Shown here: piece by piece, positions 43,601 through 50,962 of the stretch
Layout of the letters: each line of letters starts with the position of its first letter
How positions within the stretch are numbered: position 1 is the first letter of the stretch
Origin: Hoeflea marina
Lineage (GTDB): Bacteria; Pseudomonadota; Alphaproteobacteria; Rhizobiales; Rhizobiaceae
Assembly (NCBI RefSeq): GCF_003182275.1
Contig: NZ_QGTR01000003.1
Span: 847,016-911,015 of the forward strand
DNA length: 64,000 nucleotides
Reading direction: 5' to 3'
The notes under the pieces: model-generated
The model's database searches: none
Seen by the model: only the letters and a program-made list of their open reading frames with translations
What the model was told of the DNA's origin: nothing
Translations under genes and position numbers: made by a program

Positions 43601-46523
43601 CTTCGACGCCACCACTTTCGTCAAGGCTTCGCAAGAGGCGCAGAGTTCCGATCCGGACGTGTCGGAAGCCGGCAAACGGACATTGGCGCAGGCGATCAAC
43701 GCCTATTCCCGGATCGTCGCGCAACTGGCCGATCCGGCGGGCATCGACGTGGCTGTGACCTGTTCGATGGTCCCGGCGGAATGCTGGACGATCCCCAGCG
43801 GCGACAGTGCGAGCCCGGCCGGCCTGCTCAAATGGGCCGGCGACATCCTGGCGTTCCTGAAGGCCCTGCCGACCGAGCCGCCCGAGGACCCCTGTCGTGC
43901 GCCGGCGGCGCCGGATCCCGTGCCCGCCTTCACCAGCTCGCACGACCTGGCCGGCGCGGCGATCTGCGGCGACCAGATCTTCAAGCTGACGGCGGCCCTG
44001 ACGCTGCAGCGCCGGCCGGATCTGGTCAACGGCGACCTGCGGACGGCGCCGGGCGTCACTCGCGCGGCCACGCTGCTGGCGCCCTTCACCGGAACGCTCG
44101 ACTCCGCGCAGGCCGCGCAGCAGCGAGGGCTGGAGCTGTTCGCGGCCGAGTTTGCCGCGGCCTTCGCATCGGAGGACGGGCACGGTTTCCGCATCGCCAC
44201 CGGGTCCGACCGCAACGTGTTCGCGGGCGCCGGCAACAAGCCGCTCTGGGTTGTCCAGATCGGCACTGTCGCCGGCACCGACGCAATCAGCTTCGAAGTC
44301 ACCGACCCCGGCAATCCGCTGGTCTATGCGCCGCGGCCGATCTCCAACACGCTCAGATCCAAGGCAGAGACCCAAATCCTGCCCTACAGCACCGGCACCC
44401 CGATCGATCCGGCCGGCAAGCCGGAGCTCAGATCCTTCTCCTCCATCGACCTCGATCGCTGGATGCGGACGGCACTGGCCTACATCGATGCGCTGCTGGT
44501 GCCGAAATACGTCACGCCCGCCGACATCCTGTCGCGCAACATCGAAGCGGTGGAACCGGGCGCGCCGGATGCGCTGGAGGCGGTCCTGGAGGCCAAGAAG
44601 GCACTGGCCGAGGCGCTGAAATTCCTGATGATACCGGTCTACGATGGCGAAAGCCCGGATGCCGTGCAGTTGGCCGGCATCCAGGAAGCCTTCAACCAGG
44701 CGATGCTGGGCTCGCTGGGGCAGTTCTATGCGGTCAAGGCGGGGGTGCAGTTCAAGGCGGACGTCGCGGCCGCGATCAAGGCGCAACCCGGTGCGCAGGA
44801 GCCGCCGCGGATCTATGGCGACATCATCCAGCGCCCGCCGCCCGTATCATCCCTGGTCGACGCCTCGGAGCCGACGTCCGAGCGCAACATCACCGTGTCG
44901 TCGCCGAAGCTGGAGCTGCGCTTCGCGGGCGCAACGGCGGGTCCGTCCTATCTCAGTTCGCTCGTCAGCTCGACCTCGGTCGAGGCCAAGCGCATCTCCC
45001 TGACGCTCGATTACGAGGGTCAGAATATCGAGCATGAGATCGGCAGCCTGCCCGGCATCAAGGGCTACAAGCCCTCGACCTGGCTCAGCTTCGTCGACAT
45101 CGATGCGGGCGTGACCGGGGCTCCGTTCGAGGCGGCGCTGGGGACATTCGATGTGCCCATCGTGGTGCGGGCCTTCCCTGAGATGCCGGCGCTGGTCAGC
45201 CAGGACAGCGGCGGCGCGCCGGTGTCGCCCTGCTATCAACCGCGCGGCAGCGCAACCGACGTCGGCAGCTACAACCCGCTGGCTGCGGTGACGCAATGGT
45301 CCTACAGCTTCGTCTATTCCATGCAGATCCACCAGCAGCAGGACGAGGTGCACGGAACGGTCAGCTTCAACCGGCCGGATCCGGCCATGATGATGAAGGC
45401 CGAGCCCCTGCCGCGCGATCTGTTCGACAACCTCGCCCAGTTCGTCCAGGTCTATCCCAGGGTGCTCGGCGACCTGGACGCCTTCCTGGCGCCGATCGAC
45501 GTCGGCACCACCGATCCGACGCAATTGCGGAACGCGCAGGCCGCGCTGCAGTCGGCAGCCACGATGATCGGGATGCTGGCCGATACCGCCGGCAAGCCGC
45601 TCAACGCGGACGGCTTCACGCTCGGCCGCCGGAACATCGGTCTTGATCTCACAGCCGGAGGCAATGGCGAGCCCGGTCTGCCGGTGTCCTTCGTGATCTC
45701 CGAAGGCAGCAAGGAGGTGGTCGAGGGCGAGGACCGGATCGAGGCACTGGAGGTCACGCTGACGCTGCCGAAACCGTTGCCGCCGCGGGTCGGAACCCCC
45801 TTCGTGCAGATCGAGGGCTTCAGCTGCGAACGCCAGGCCGGTGGCACGGCCACGCAAGCGAGCTTCCTCTACCGCAAGGGAGATGACTATCTGACGGCCG
45901 CCGCGGGCCGGACGATTCCGGCCCGGACCTTCGTCCTGCCGGATCTCGGCATCATCGAACGGCAGGACGCGCAGACCGCCGTCCACCTGACACGCAACGC
46001 CGATATCGTCCCCGGCAAGACCATCGCCGAGCCGTTCGTCTACCGGACTCCCGACATCTCTTTCGAGGCGCCGCTGCATCCGACGATTGTCAGCGACACG
46101 CCGATCAACATGGCGACGATCCTGTCCGACGGCCCGTCCCAGCCGCTGCGGCGCAGCCTGCCCGATCAGCTGGCCGCGCTCTACAGCGCGCTGTTTGCCG
46201 ATTCGGGCACCGCCAGCGCGACACTGCAGCTCAGCCTGTATTACAGCTATTCGATCAATCCCGCCGTGGCGCCGGTGCGGCTGCCGGTCTTCCTGATGCC
46301 GCCGAGACGGATCGCGCTGCCCGATGACGGCGTGTTCACCGCCACCACCGAGCCGATCCCGGCGCAGGCTGCCGCCTGGGAGGCCTGGTTCGGGACCCAC
46401 CTGCCCTCGACCACCGAAGGCCGGCTGCTGTTCGACCTGACGGTGATGTCGGACCTGACGGCACAGCCGATGCCGACGCTGAAACTGACGGGGATCTATC
46501 TGGATTACCAGGACATCGCGTGA
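34647..46523 (+). CDS. Giant multidomain protein (3958 aa) with LysM-like modules
   Basis: One uninterrupted 3958-codon frame, in a GC-rich codon pattern like the neighbours. Regions by eye: (1) residues about 45-480, GT-B glycosyltransferase-like, with IRLWVDAGASYGHQSSSVNL near 45-64 and PIFEGQNTANLCVNIGRPYL near 413-432; (2) about 600-1670, very long beta-rich region ending in GFYFGKLSS...VIARWLP...LKINLGLFKITIHL, resembling what I recall as DUF6603; (3) about 1700-2080, less clear; (4) five LysM-like modules near 2096-2140, 2146-2195, 2642-2690, 2705-2750 and 2755-2800; (5) 2830-3958, unassigned, with beta-rich parts. No signal peptide or transmembrane helix is evident. GGGGG lies 8 bases before the ATG. 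The domain calls are by memory only; function unknown. Confidence 0.85.
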   Translation: MFEFLTNLFPSLQATTAQYSSEAIRTQIQAFQQLINRNEAKYKTIRLWVDAGASYGHQSSSVNLMYRLARPATDANLTFGYTGRIELYYQEDEELDKLRDLIPELAGNAPYKVANATIVPIKFNSNSLPAETMAFGMTGGASQSIIYTTQLNVEVFLRLQPFNWQGFEQISFADRSRATVDLLQVAEVGGEAFKRRLYTVDTGSYDSVPWDLYQNPSYPQDKRDKMRIVQYLTSPAVQKDYAVQTVYSIKSMSPRFSQDTAFGASMIVGGALEWQTERTSQTTVPTKLYKKAKPVIIVNFDEFGTSETSAEPDLMKVLTGGFGPNEAGFKLKVTSGTDPDATSNFKRRSAFFATLQADQRLEYLNYPTSLQTVQTAVEALQRATEPRRMVLFVQLGRSFPAGFSHAVFTSGLAPIFEGQNTANLCVNIGRPYLQLPGTNDTDEVRKKIYPSVTLSDYTSQSVPEGLLAISSQVSRSPEIWPASNQEAPPTIIGRFMQQYTDETGDTGTIRRYFLALRTFFANATQDKLALAVAYMTSQLAAPVNGLRVEEDVNPLDDLYAKIKAAVDAGGAIDLVPGVLKFGTIPDFIRSLLKDYGAALTLTRATSFEPAAKPATLTTITLAGPTAAFQPLGIPCDVDIEFTAPGNVLAAAIVFKVPGDWTMPGAPWMVFRDPYIGLTLSDGKNLIAARMGGTYPALESKTPAIVADLAILVGGAENAWPASLKFRDTYPSIAAAYQLLTGYNVIASLPAPFNVLADLGVSDIEVDYDFKAETVGTLTVIAENNTEDLPLFGGLSLHSSKITAIVTQPTGARKLSVGASAKFNVGAVDPAVISVTVAYPDVVLQGSLDSGVLTISKVVETFVPGVDMMLPHEPVIDMFSFMYDRPNDNLAVGMNMTMDGWDFVFPFTSTPLFSLDRVGFAISRNKGINTGNITAETTLLPSSTAPIGVEIGAFYRADKSWLFKAATTTLVDLDALVAEYLGEAWVPSSISFPELKDVSVELVWGEGAGGAGARTFEFKAKTATPWEPIPVLGSQLSATFDLTLGYGPSKPSTALWAPDRRVRQRVPGGTAVLMLPAPPALMATTDGLYGKLLADVTLWNIHLSIEYDFAPEVQKVIVIWTDVGLKAVVETAAKDDPANRITKGDTIATFSLDGESVGSLVEKFVGWATGTEFGLVSPWNILDDIKLSALSVIYNFTTRRVSFAIGIGPIDLGLFTLKGISLAYNSDGNGADEADGNPKNKVAITIDGSFVWDSGDAISWAPDDPNSTPAPPGGGNKYVDLRLLALGQHVEVQGLTQAKSVVDVIDMLEKLNLPEPPEIPLGGDGQPLFAPQSSWFVGMDFGVLKVEKKAPGSRADGGTALVPRGATDAVGAEGDEAEYFISLSVVFNDPKLYALRIALAGPMAKIFAGLDFQIMYQQVSQNVGRYSASIVLPDIMRKLQIGVASITLPTFAIEIYTNGDFQVDIGFPWDEDFSRSFSIELQAGPFPVMGSAGFYFGKLSSATTNKVPGGPNVPGWFNPVIVFGFGAQVGLGKSIEMGILKAGFSLTVFGIIEGVIARWLPYQGPTHEGVPAELQDGYYFSLTGTLGIQGRLYGSVNFAIISADLDIRISIFVRVTFASYEPIPLMVQALVDVSLALKINLGLFKITIHLSFKATVKAEFRIANPMKGPAPWAPTMLSAQSMRMMLSGPDALAARATSKLEALGSVGKPADGPWAPGYTPNWTNLQPGSPLSMTGYMVPALTVVGDAAATPQEQPAAYVLGFYLHDVPPVHTGSEAMLTAALDPSAELVAPHRVASAAHARARGDRRTTADSNSFEDLAVRILQWALAAGLDGPVTPEGVDAVTISDVKLQEMLDYFSNEANPQPIGVAQINAFLTAQSSFDFRLKQDADPDGAVPVVFFPVVPALTMDMPAFNGGTGYSYAFGAANSSSPGFLIALNAYFNQLKVQIEAENPPPAMLASAEADGPSIAEYVFTDYFVMIVRQGLQAMRDGLANFLLPLADWPDATPLALVDEISRHDPYSLAELFAANPTHPLSPAAGSMTIAGMHWQSAGGQSFADIAGLDVFGGVFSGAALALANADDARVIAAGQLIVANGRSHLTQTGDSLSSIAAALDLADAAALIAADPAIVSSATLLEAQSILAIPDFGHKIADGDTLEAVGQRYSLDLTALATPANGGIAGLFAVAADAMTLNVPHLMQYAIGDLIDEMRRSLALQHIGAMMSRYYLHGLRLPTRFDNGGEKLTPAPDVPFAAAGAYPADLGLFALTGQTVPLPPIPDPAGQPEGPYFSFTIAIPDGAADLGWLRLGGATQMVYTLDAAFGNSRYQQLAAVAAAAHAGYLSMDSSPITPLTAAAVAPSQFPLSREIPWQAATGIDLPMQSAPPETPRPRMWSLPSPLINKPNDKGVLPTMQLVLARTDEARGTTVETPVGNYGFGSLISFTIKKLTDTEATGPVARSYEIVGAPESEIVLMERMLDQLTDKPAGFDQVGLFYRPIPTGSEAAGWQSDDPSGTLMAITQTNLSTETRPPSSAAAVRGLRDTPSFPNLIGTPNDFARLLWEASITRQGGFFLTYSTGGDADPKGLPDHIFNDRWEAEVAFFALFNIAGEAGLTLANFMNVAVTNQGFDLSAAALIAKAVAVPVAQARAFVPGTDTLASYAAGYYMGVGVLVAENRDAALAAGTALVVEGGLYQAPPVPPANPDPANPGGVLTLIAEHFGTTVDAIQRVNAGGTTLPSTLAPLTAIRLPRLDLVAGTSPGTASFGAIADYYGAPLATLAATNADASAFAAGPLAATIGPVTLVPTLAEGVAGVTLQRPEPQVPDSVDGAWGTAYLRQSFSLLGYRIAANTGNSYFETSNWGLPAGPIDPDAQSSGDKLQAPSSRAADATWKFSVTVPYAQVLANGDPAASPYLGIGSVLSLDMAWLDIYGNRIQSEFLNPAPPAGAARNQPPQITGYTERLNGVGQWPAVANSYRMTGQPGAPRLEVTLGFDATTFVKASQEAQSSDPDVSEAGKRTLAQAINAYSRIVAQLADPAGIDVAVTCSMVPAECWTIPSGDSASPAGLLKWAGDILAFLKALPTEPPEDPCRAPAAPDPVPAFTSSHDLAGAAICGDQIFKLTAALTLQRRPDLVNGDLRTAPGVTRAATLLAPFTGTLDSAQAAQQRGLELFAAEFAAAFASEDGHGFRIATGSDRNVFAGAGNKPLWVVQIGTVAGTDAISFEVTDPGNPLVYAPRPISNTLRSKAETQILPYSTGTPIDPAGKPELRSFSSIDLDRWMRTALAYIDALLVPKYVTPADILSRNIEAVEPGAPDALEAVLEAKKALAEALKFLMIPVYDGESPDAVQLAGIQEAFNQAMLGSLGQFYAVKAGVQFKADVAAAIKAQPGAQEPPRIYGDIIQRPPPVSSLVDASEPTSERNITVSSPKLELRFAGATAGPSYLSSLVSSTSVEAKRISLTLDYEGQNIEHEIGSLPGIKGYKPSTWLSFVDIDAGVTGAPFEAALGTFDVPIVVRAFPEMPALVSQDSGGAPVSPCYQPRGSATDVGSYNPLAAVTQWSYSFVYSMQIHQQQDEVHGTVSFNRPDPAMMMKAEPLPRDLFDNLAQFVQVYPRVLGDLDAFLAPIDVGTTDPTQLRNAQAALQSAATMIGMLADTAGKPLNADGFTLGRRNIGLDLTAGGNGEPGLPVSFVISEGSKEVVEGEDRIEALEVTLTLPKPLPPRVGTPFVQIEGFSCERQAGGTATQASFLYRKGDDYLTAAAGRTIPARTFVLPDLGIIERQDAQTAVHLTRNADIVPGKTIAEPFVYRTPDISFEAPLHPTIVSDTPINMATILSDGPSQPLRRSLPDQLAALYSALFADSGTASATLQLSLYYSYSINPAVAPVRLPVFLMPPRRIALPDDGVFTATTEPIPAQAAAWEAWFGTHLPSTTEGRLLFDLTVMSDLTAQPMPTLKLTGIYLDYQDIA

Positions 46524-46854
46524 CCAGGGGGCGTCGGTGTGCGGATTGAAAGCCGGTCCGCTTGCTGCGGATCCATTCGGATATGCAGCCCTGCTCGCCG
46601 TTGACGACAAACATCATGTCGTCGGCCGGTTTCGGCCTCCCGAGACTGACGCGCTGGAGAGCGGGCGTCGCGGTGCGGCCTGCAAGATCGAACAGCATGA
46701 TACCGTTCTTGTGACCGTCCACCCTCAACGGTGATAGAGTTTGAACCGGCATCCCAAATGTCACAAGCAGATCTGATGTTTTTTGAACGAGTTTGATCAT
46801 ATTGTTGACAGCCCACGGCGGAATTCCGATACTTGCCGTGCTGGAGGGGTTCCA
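46524..46854. other. Intergenic region, giant gene to DeoR regulator
   Basis: This 331-bp gap has no credible gene. The left half is GC-rich; the right half (46740-46850) is richer in A and T and carries the promoter described at 46805. I saw no clear terminator after the giant gene. Confidence 0.55.
46805..46833 (+). promoter_or_regulatory. Putative promoter of the DeoR operon
   Basis: TTGACA at 46805-46810 and GATACT at 46828-46833 with a 17-base spacer. The predicted start near 46840 leaves a leader of about 15 bases before the TTG at 46855, which contains the GGAGGGG ribosome site. The short leader would also explain why the gene begins there. Confidence 0.6.
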
Positions 46855-47685
46855 TTGACAAACACTCAGATCATCGCATCCGATCGGGATCGCTCGCGAA
46901 TGCCACGGGTCGACCGCATCCCGCCGCAGCGCCACGCAGCCATCCTTGAACATCTGCGCGCCAATGGCGCCGCCTCGATCCAGGAGCTCACAGGGGCATT
47001 GGCCGCATCGCCGTCGACGGTAAGGCGCGATCTCGACTATCTGGCGGAGCGCGGCTATGTCGAGCGGACCCATGGCGGGGCGACGCTGAGTGCAAGCAGC
47101 ACCGAGGTCGAAAGCTCCATCACCAGTCACATCGCACAGAAGGAAAAGGCCGCCATCGGTCGCCTTGCCGTCAGCTGGGTCAAGGCGAACATGACCATCA
47201 TCTTCGACAGCGGAACGACGGTGCTCGAGGCGGCCAGGGCCATAGCCGACAGCAATCTGCCGATCACCGCCGTAACCAACGACCTCGGCATTGCGCAGAT
47301 CCTGGGCAGCAACGGCAGGAATCAGGTGATCGTTCCGGGCGGTACGCTCCGTCCAGGTTCGCAGACATTGCTCGGCAATCCCGGAGCAGCCTTCCTGCGC
47401 GGCATCCATGTGGATCTGGCTTTTCTCGGTACCCATGCGATCACCGACAACCTGCTGACCGATTCTTCCCTCGATCTCGCCGAGGTGAAGCGGGCGATGA
47501 TTGAGGCGGCGCGCCATGTGGTGGTGCTTGCCGACAGCAACAAGTTCGGCCCGACCTGCAGTTTCGACATCTGCACGCTCGCCGAAATCGACGAGGTGAT
47601 TTCGGACAGCAGGCTCTCGGACATGGACAGGACCGCCACCGAAGCCCACGGGGTGAAGGTGTCGATCGCCCGGGTCGGCGAATGA
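46855..47685 (+). CDS. DeoR family transcriptional regulator
   Basis: A 276-residue repressor with an N-terminal DeoR helix-turn-helix (IQELTGALAASPSTVRRDLD, near residues 42-61) and a sugar-phosphate-binding domain (GTTVLEAARAI, LPITAVTNDLGIAQIL, VVVLADSNKFG). These factors usually respond to a phosphorylated sugar or sugar acid. I chose TTG at 46855, 8 bases after GGAGGGG; ATG at 46900 is the alternative, beginning at MPRVDRIPPQR. The gene overlaps the DUF1537 kinase (ATGA) and should control that operon. Confidence 0.9.
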   Translation: MTNTQIIASDRDRSRMPRVDRIPPQRHAAILEHLRANGAASIQELTGALAASPSTVRRDLDYLAERGYVERTHGGATLSASSTEVESSITSHIAQKEKAAIGRLAVSWVKANMTIIFDSGTTVLEAARAIADSNLPITAVTNDLGIAQILGSNGRNQVIVPGGTLRPGSQTLLGNPGAAFLRGIHVDLAFLGTHAITDNLLTDSSLDLAEVKRAMIEAARHVVVLADSNKFGPTCSFDICTLAEIDEVISDSRLSDMDRTATEAHGVKVSIARVGE

Positions 47686-48770
47686 CGGCGGATGGCGATC
47701 AGGCGCAGATCCGGCTGCTGGCCGATGATCTGACCGGGGCACTGGATTCGGGAGCAAGGTTCTCAAGCCGCTTCGGGCCGCTGCCGGTGGGCTTCCGGCC
47801 GGGCGGACGCTTGCCCCGGGGCAGTTACGGCCTCGATTGCGGCACGCGGGATGCCACCGCGGACACAGCGCGGGCGTGCAACGTTGCGCTGGGCGACTTC
47901 TTCTCCGGCGCCGCCATCGCGCTGCGCAAGGTCGACACGCTGATGCGCGGACACACCTTCGAGGAGGTGGCACTCAACTATCGGCTCGGCGGATTCCGGT
48001 CGGCCGTCTTCGCGCCGGCATTCCCGGAGCAGGGCCGCATCACCCGGGACGGGCGGCAATGGATTCGTCAGGGCGACGAGCTGGCCGATGTCGCCGGGCC
48101 GATTGCCGACCGCGTTCGCGCGGCGGGCATCACGCCGGTCATTGCCGGCACGCCCGACCGGGTGACCGGCGAGGGGTTCTTCATCTGCGACGCCGCCACC
48201 ACCGCGGAGCTTGCTGCCATCGCCGCTGCCGGACGGACGCTCGTGGGGCCGGTGCTGTGGTGCGGTGCTGCCGGGCTGGCCGGAGCCCTGGGCGGCGGCG
48301 CGCGACTTCAGGCGCTGCCGCAGCGTCCCTGCCTCGTCGTCGTCGGCTCCCATCACGAGCGCTCCCTGGCCCAGCTGGCCGCCTTGCGCGATACGTGTCC
48401 GCGGTCGACGCTGATCGCCACCCGTCGCGACGGCACCGGCGGCATAATCGCCGCCGATGGCCTCTCCGTCCTCGGGTTTGATCTTCAGGGCATTCCCCCG
48501 GCGGAGATGGCCGACGCCGTGCGGGAGGCCCTCGGTGCGCATCTCGGCACCCTGCCGGCTCCGCCGGCCTATCTGGTCGCCACCGGCGGAGAGACACTGC
48601 GCTCCATTGCCGAAATGACGGGCGCAACAACGCTTCGCGTCACCGGCGAAATCGAAGGCGGCATTCCGCTGTCGCGGCTCGAGGGCGGGAGATGGGATGG
48701 CGTGGCCGTGGTCTCGAAATCCGGCGCCTTCGGCGATCCGCAAACCCTGGTGCGGCTGGCCGCCGCATAG
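47682..48770 (+). CDS. DUF1537-type acid-sugar kinase
   Basis: A 362-residue four-carbon acid sugar kinase (DUF1537, OtnK/DtnK-like). The N-terminal LLADDLTGALDSGARF binds the sugar acid; the C-terminal nucleotide-binding region carries YLVATGGETLRSIAEM and VSKSGAFGDPQTL. Family members phosphorylate D-threonate, D-erythronate or L-erythronate/threonate at C4. It is somewhat short for the family (usually about 420) and missing some residues near the middle. It overlaps the DeoR gene by 4 bp and precedes the PdxA-type dehydrogenase, the known pathway partner. Confidence 0.92.
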   Translation: MTADGDQAQIRLLADDLTGALDSGARFSSRFGPLPVGFRPGGRLPRGSYGLDCGTRDATADTARACNVALGDFFSGAAIALRKVDTLMRGHTFEEVALNYRLGGFRSAVFAPAFPEQGRITRDGRQWIRQGDELADVAGPIADRVRAAGITPVIAGTPDRVTGEGFFICDAATTAELAAIAAAGRTLVGPVLWCGAAGLAGALGGGARLQALPQRPCLVVVGSHHERSLAQLAALRDTCPRSTLIATRRDGTGGIIAADGLSVLGFDLQGIPPAEMADAVREALGAHLGTLPAPPAYLVATGGETLRSIAEMTGATTLRVTGEIEGGIPLSRLEGGRWDGVAVVSKSGAFGDPQTLVRLAAA

Positions 48771-48804
48771 CCTCTTTCCCCATCACAGCTTCAGGAGAAT
48801 GAAC

Positions 48805-49833
48805 GTGAACATCAACCCCAGCCCCCGCCTTGCCGTCACAATGGGCGACCCGGCGGGCATCGGCCCGGAGATCATCGTCAAGGCGATCGCGAAGCTTGCG
48901 CCGCGGATCAGTGGCGGCGAATTGCGCCTGTCGATCGTCGGATCACGATCCTGCCTCCAACAGGCTGCAGAGGCCGTGAACATCGGGGCGGACTGGCTGG
49001 AACGTGAGGTTCCCGGCATCACCATGGTCGATCTCGGCGCCACGCACGACCGGATCGAGTTCGGCAAGACCTCCGCGGAGGCGGGCAAGCTCGCCTATCT
49101 GGCCATCGAGGAGGCGGTGAAACTCTGCCTGAACGACGGGGCCGACGCCATCGTCACCGCACCGATCAGCAAGGAATCGGTCAATCTCGCCGGCTATGCC
49201 TTTTCCGGCCACACCGAATTGCTGGCTCACCTGACCGGCGCCAGGGACTCGGTGATGCTGCTCGTGCACGGCGACATGCGGGTTTCCCACATATCGACCC
49301 ATGTGGCCCTGTCCGAGGCCGTCCGGCGGCTGACGCCCGAGCGGCTGTCGCGGGTCGTCGAGCTGACCGATGCCGCGCTTCAGGATCTCGGCATCGAACG
49401 GCGGCGCATCGCCGTCGCTGCCCTCAATCCGCATGCGGGCGAAGGCGGAATGTTCGGCACCGAAGACCTCACCGTCACCACCCCGACCGTCGAATCGCTC
49501 CGCCGGCAGGGCTACAATGTCGAGGGACCCGTGCCCGGCGACACCGTGTTCGTCAAGCTCCGGGCCCGTCAGTATGACGCCGTCATCGCCGCCTACCACG
49601 ACCAGGGCCATATCCCTGTCAAGCTGCTCGGCTTCTCGGTCGATCCGGAAACCGGGCTCTGGGAGGCCCTGAGCGGCGTGAATGTCACGCTCGGCCTGCC
49701 CATCGTTCGCACCTCGGTCGACCACGGAACCGCCTTCGACATCGCCGGAAAGGGCATCGCCGGCGAGGGCAGCCTGCTCGAGGCCATCGATCTCGGCATC
49801 GCGCTTGCCGCGGCGAGAGCCGGCAGACGCTGA
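48805..49833 (+). CDS. pdxA2: PdxA2-type 4-phospho-acid-sugar dehydrogenase
   Basis: A 342-residue metal-dependent NAD dehydrogenase of the PdxA family. It shows TMGDPAGIGPEIIVKA near residues 12-27, AALNPHAGEGGMFG near 210-223 and YHDQGHIPVKLLGF near 265-278 (metal-binding histidines). Beside a DUF1537 kinase this is the PdxA2 type, oxidising 4-phospho-D-threonate or -erythronate to a 3-keto acid that decarboxylates to dihydroxyacetone phosphate. It is therefore probably not the vitamin B6 enzyme. GTG at 48805 has AGGAG 7 bases upstream; the ATG at 48799 would be too close to that site. Confidence 0.9.
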   Translation: MNINPSPRLAVTMGDPAGIGPEIIVKAIAKLAPRISGGELRLSIVGSRSCLQQAAEAVNIGADWLEREVPGITMVDLGATHDRIEFGKTSAEAGKLAYLAIEEAVKLCLNDGADAIVTAPISKESVNLAGYAFSGHTELLAHLTGARDSVMLLVHGDMRVSHISTHVALSEAVRRLTPERLSRVVELTDAALQDLGIERRRIAVAALNPHAGEGGMFGTEDLTVTTPTVESLRRQGYNVEGPVPGDTVFVKLRARQYDAVIAAYHDQGHIPVKLLGFSVDPETGLWEALSGVNVTLGLPIVRTSVDHGTAFDIAGKGIAGEGSLLEAIDLGIALAAARAGRR

Positions 49834-49969
49834 AGAAGGCGGCGGAGGCAGGCCTGGCCGGCTTGCCGCGATCCCGCGCCGGCCGGGACCGGAAACACCC
49901 CGCGTCGGCGGCGCTGCCCCGGGAGGGACGCCAGCGCGGCCGGCCCCGAAACCGGACCAATGATGCCGC

Positions 49970-50851
49970 TCAGTTGGCGCGCAGTTCGGCCATGAAATCG
50001 GCGGCGATGCGCGAGGGCTTCTGCCCCGGCACCGTCACCAGCGCCGTGGAGATGCCGAGCCGCGGGACGACCAGGCGCTTTTCCAGCAGCGGAAAGGCGC
50101 CGCAGTCGGCGGCCAGCCGGTCGACCAGTGCCACGCCGGTTCCGGCCTGGACAAAGGCGCAGGCCACGAAGGTGGAGCTGACCTCCACCGCCATCGGCGA
50201 CACCACGCCTGCGGCCGCGAAAGCGGTCTCGATCCGCTGTCCGATCGGCATGGAGCCGCTGAACGAGATCAGCGGCACCGATTGCAGGTCGAGCGGCGTC
50301 AGCTCGTCCAGTGCGCAGAGCGGATGATCTGGCGGCAGCACCGCGATGAGCTCGGTCTCGCCGAGCAGCTCGATCGTCAGCTCGCGATTGGGCAGCGGCA
50401 GGAAGCACAGGCCGAGGTCGGCGCGCCCGTCCAGCACCATGTCGGCGACCTCGTGATTGAGCAGCGAGGAGATGATGATCGTCACGGTCGGGTGCGCGCG
50501 CATGAACCGCTCCGAGGCGCGCGCGGCATGGGTCATGGCGAGCGACGGAATGGCGGCCAGGTGGAGCCGGCCGGCGCGCAGCCGGTGCAGGTCGGCCGCC
50601 ACTTTCTGCACATAGTCGACGCCGTTGAAGATCCGATCGACCTCCCGGTAGAGCGCGCGCGCCTCGACGGTGGCGCGCAGCCGGCCGCTCTGACGGTGAA
50701 ACAGCGGCGTGCCGAGCAGATCCTCGGCATGGCGCAGCAGCCGGCTCGCGGCCGGCTGGGTGATGCCGAGCGACTGGGCGGCGGCGGTGAGCGTGCCCTG
50801 GCGCATGACGGCGCGGAAGAGTTCCAATTGTCGGAGGCTGAGCTGGGTCAT
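49970..50851 (-). CDS. LysR family transcriptional regulator
   Basis: A 293-residue LysR factor with an N-terminal winged helix (MTQLSLRQLELFRAVMRQGT, then ITQPAASRLLRHAEDLLGTPLF) and a periplasmic-binding-like effector domain. It is divergent from the TRAP transporter operon with 111 bp between, and so is the likely activator of that operon. It lies between the kinase/dehydrogenase genes and the transporter, giving the locus two regulators (DeoR and LysR). Possible TATG/CATA half-sites lie in the gap. Confidence 0.93.
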   Translation of the reverse strand: MTQLSLRQLELFRAVMRQGTLTAAAQSLGITQPAASRLLRHAEDLLGTPLFHRQSGRLRATVEARALYREVDRIFNGVDYVQKVAADLHRLRAGRLHLAAIPSLAMTHAARASERFMRAHPTVTIIISSLLNHEVADMVLDGRADLGLCFLPLPNRELTIELLGETELIAVLPPDHPLCALDELTPLDLQSVPLISFSGSMPIGQRIETAFAAAGVVSPMAVEVSSTFVACAFVQAGTGVALVDRLAADCGAFPLLEKRLVVPRLGISTALVTVPGQKPSRIAADFMAELRAN

Positions 50852-50875
50852 AGCCTGATGTTATGTATCCTATGG
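50849..50875. promoter_or_regulatory. Possible LysR operator
   Basis: CATA at 50849-50852, TATG at 50862-50865 and TATG at 50872-50875; the last two start 10 bp apart, on the same helical face, and the first two are a dyad with 9 bases between. They overlap the lysR start codon. The remainder of the 111-bp gap is A+T-rich and probably includes the TRAP promoter. Confidence 0.3.
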
Positions 50876-50962
50876 TTTTTAGCATTGGACATTATTGAGG
50901 GCCAGCGTCAATTGTTTTCCATTGCTGCGTTGGAGCGGCGACATTGTCAGGGAGGACACCAC

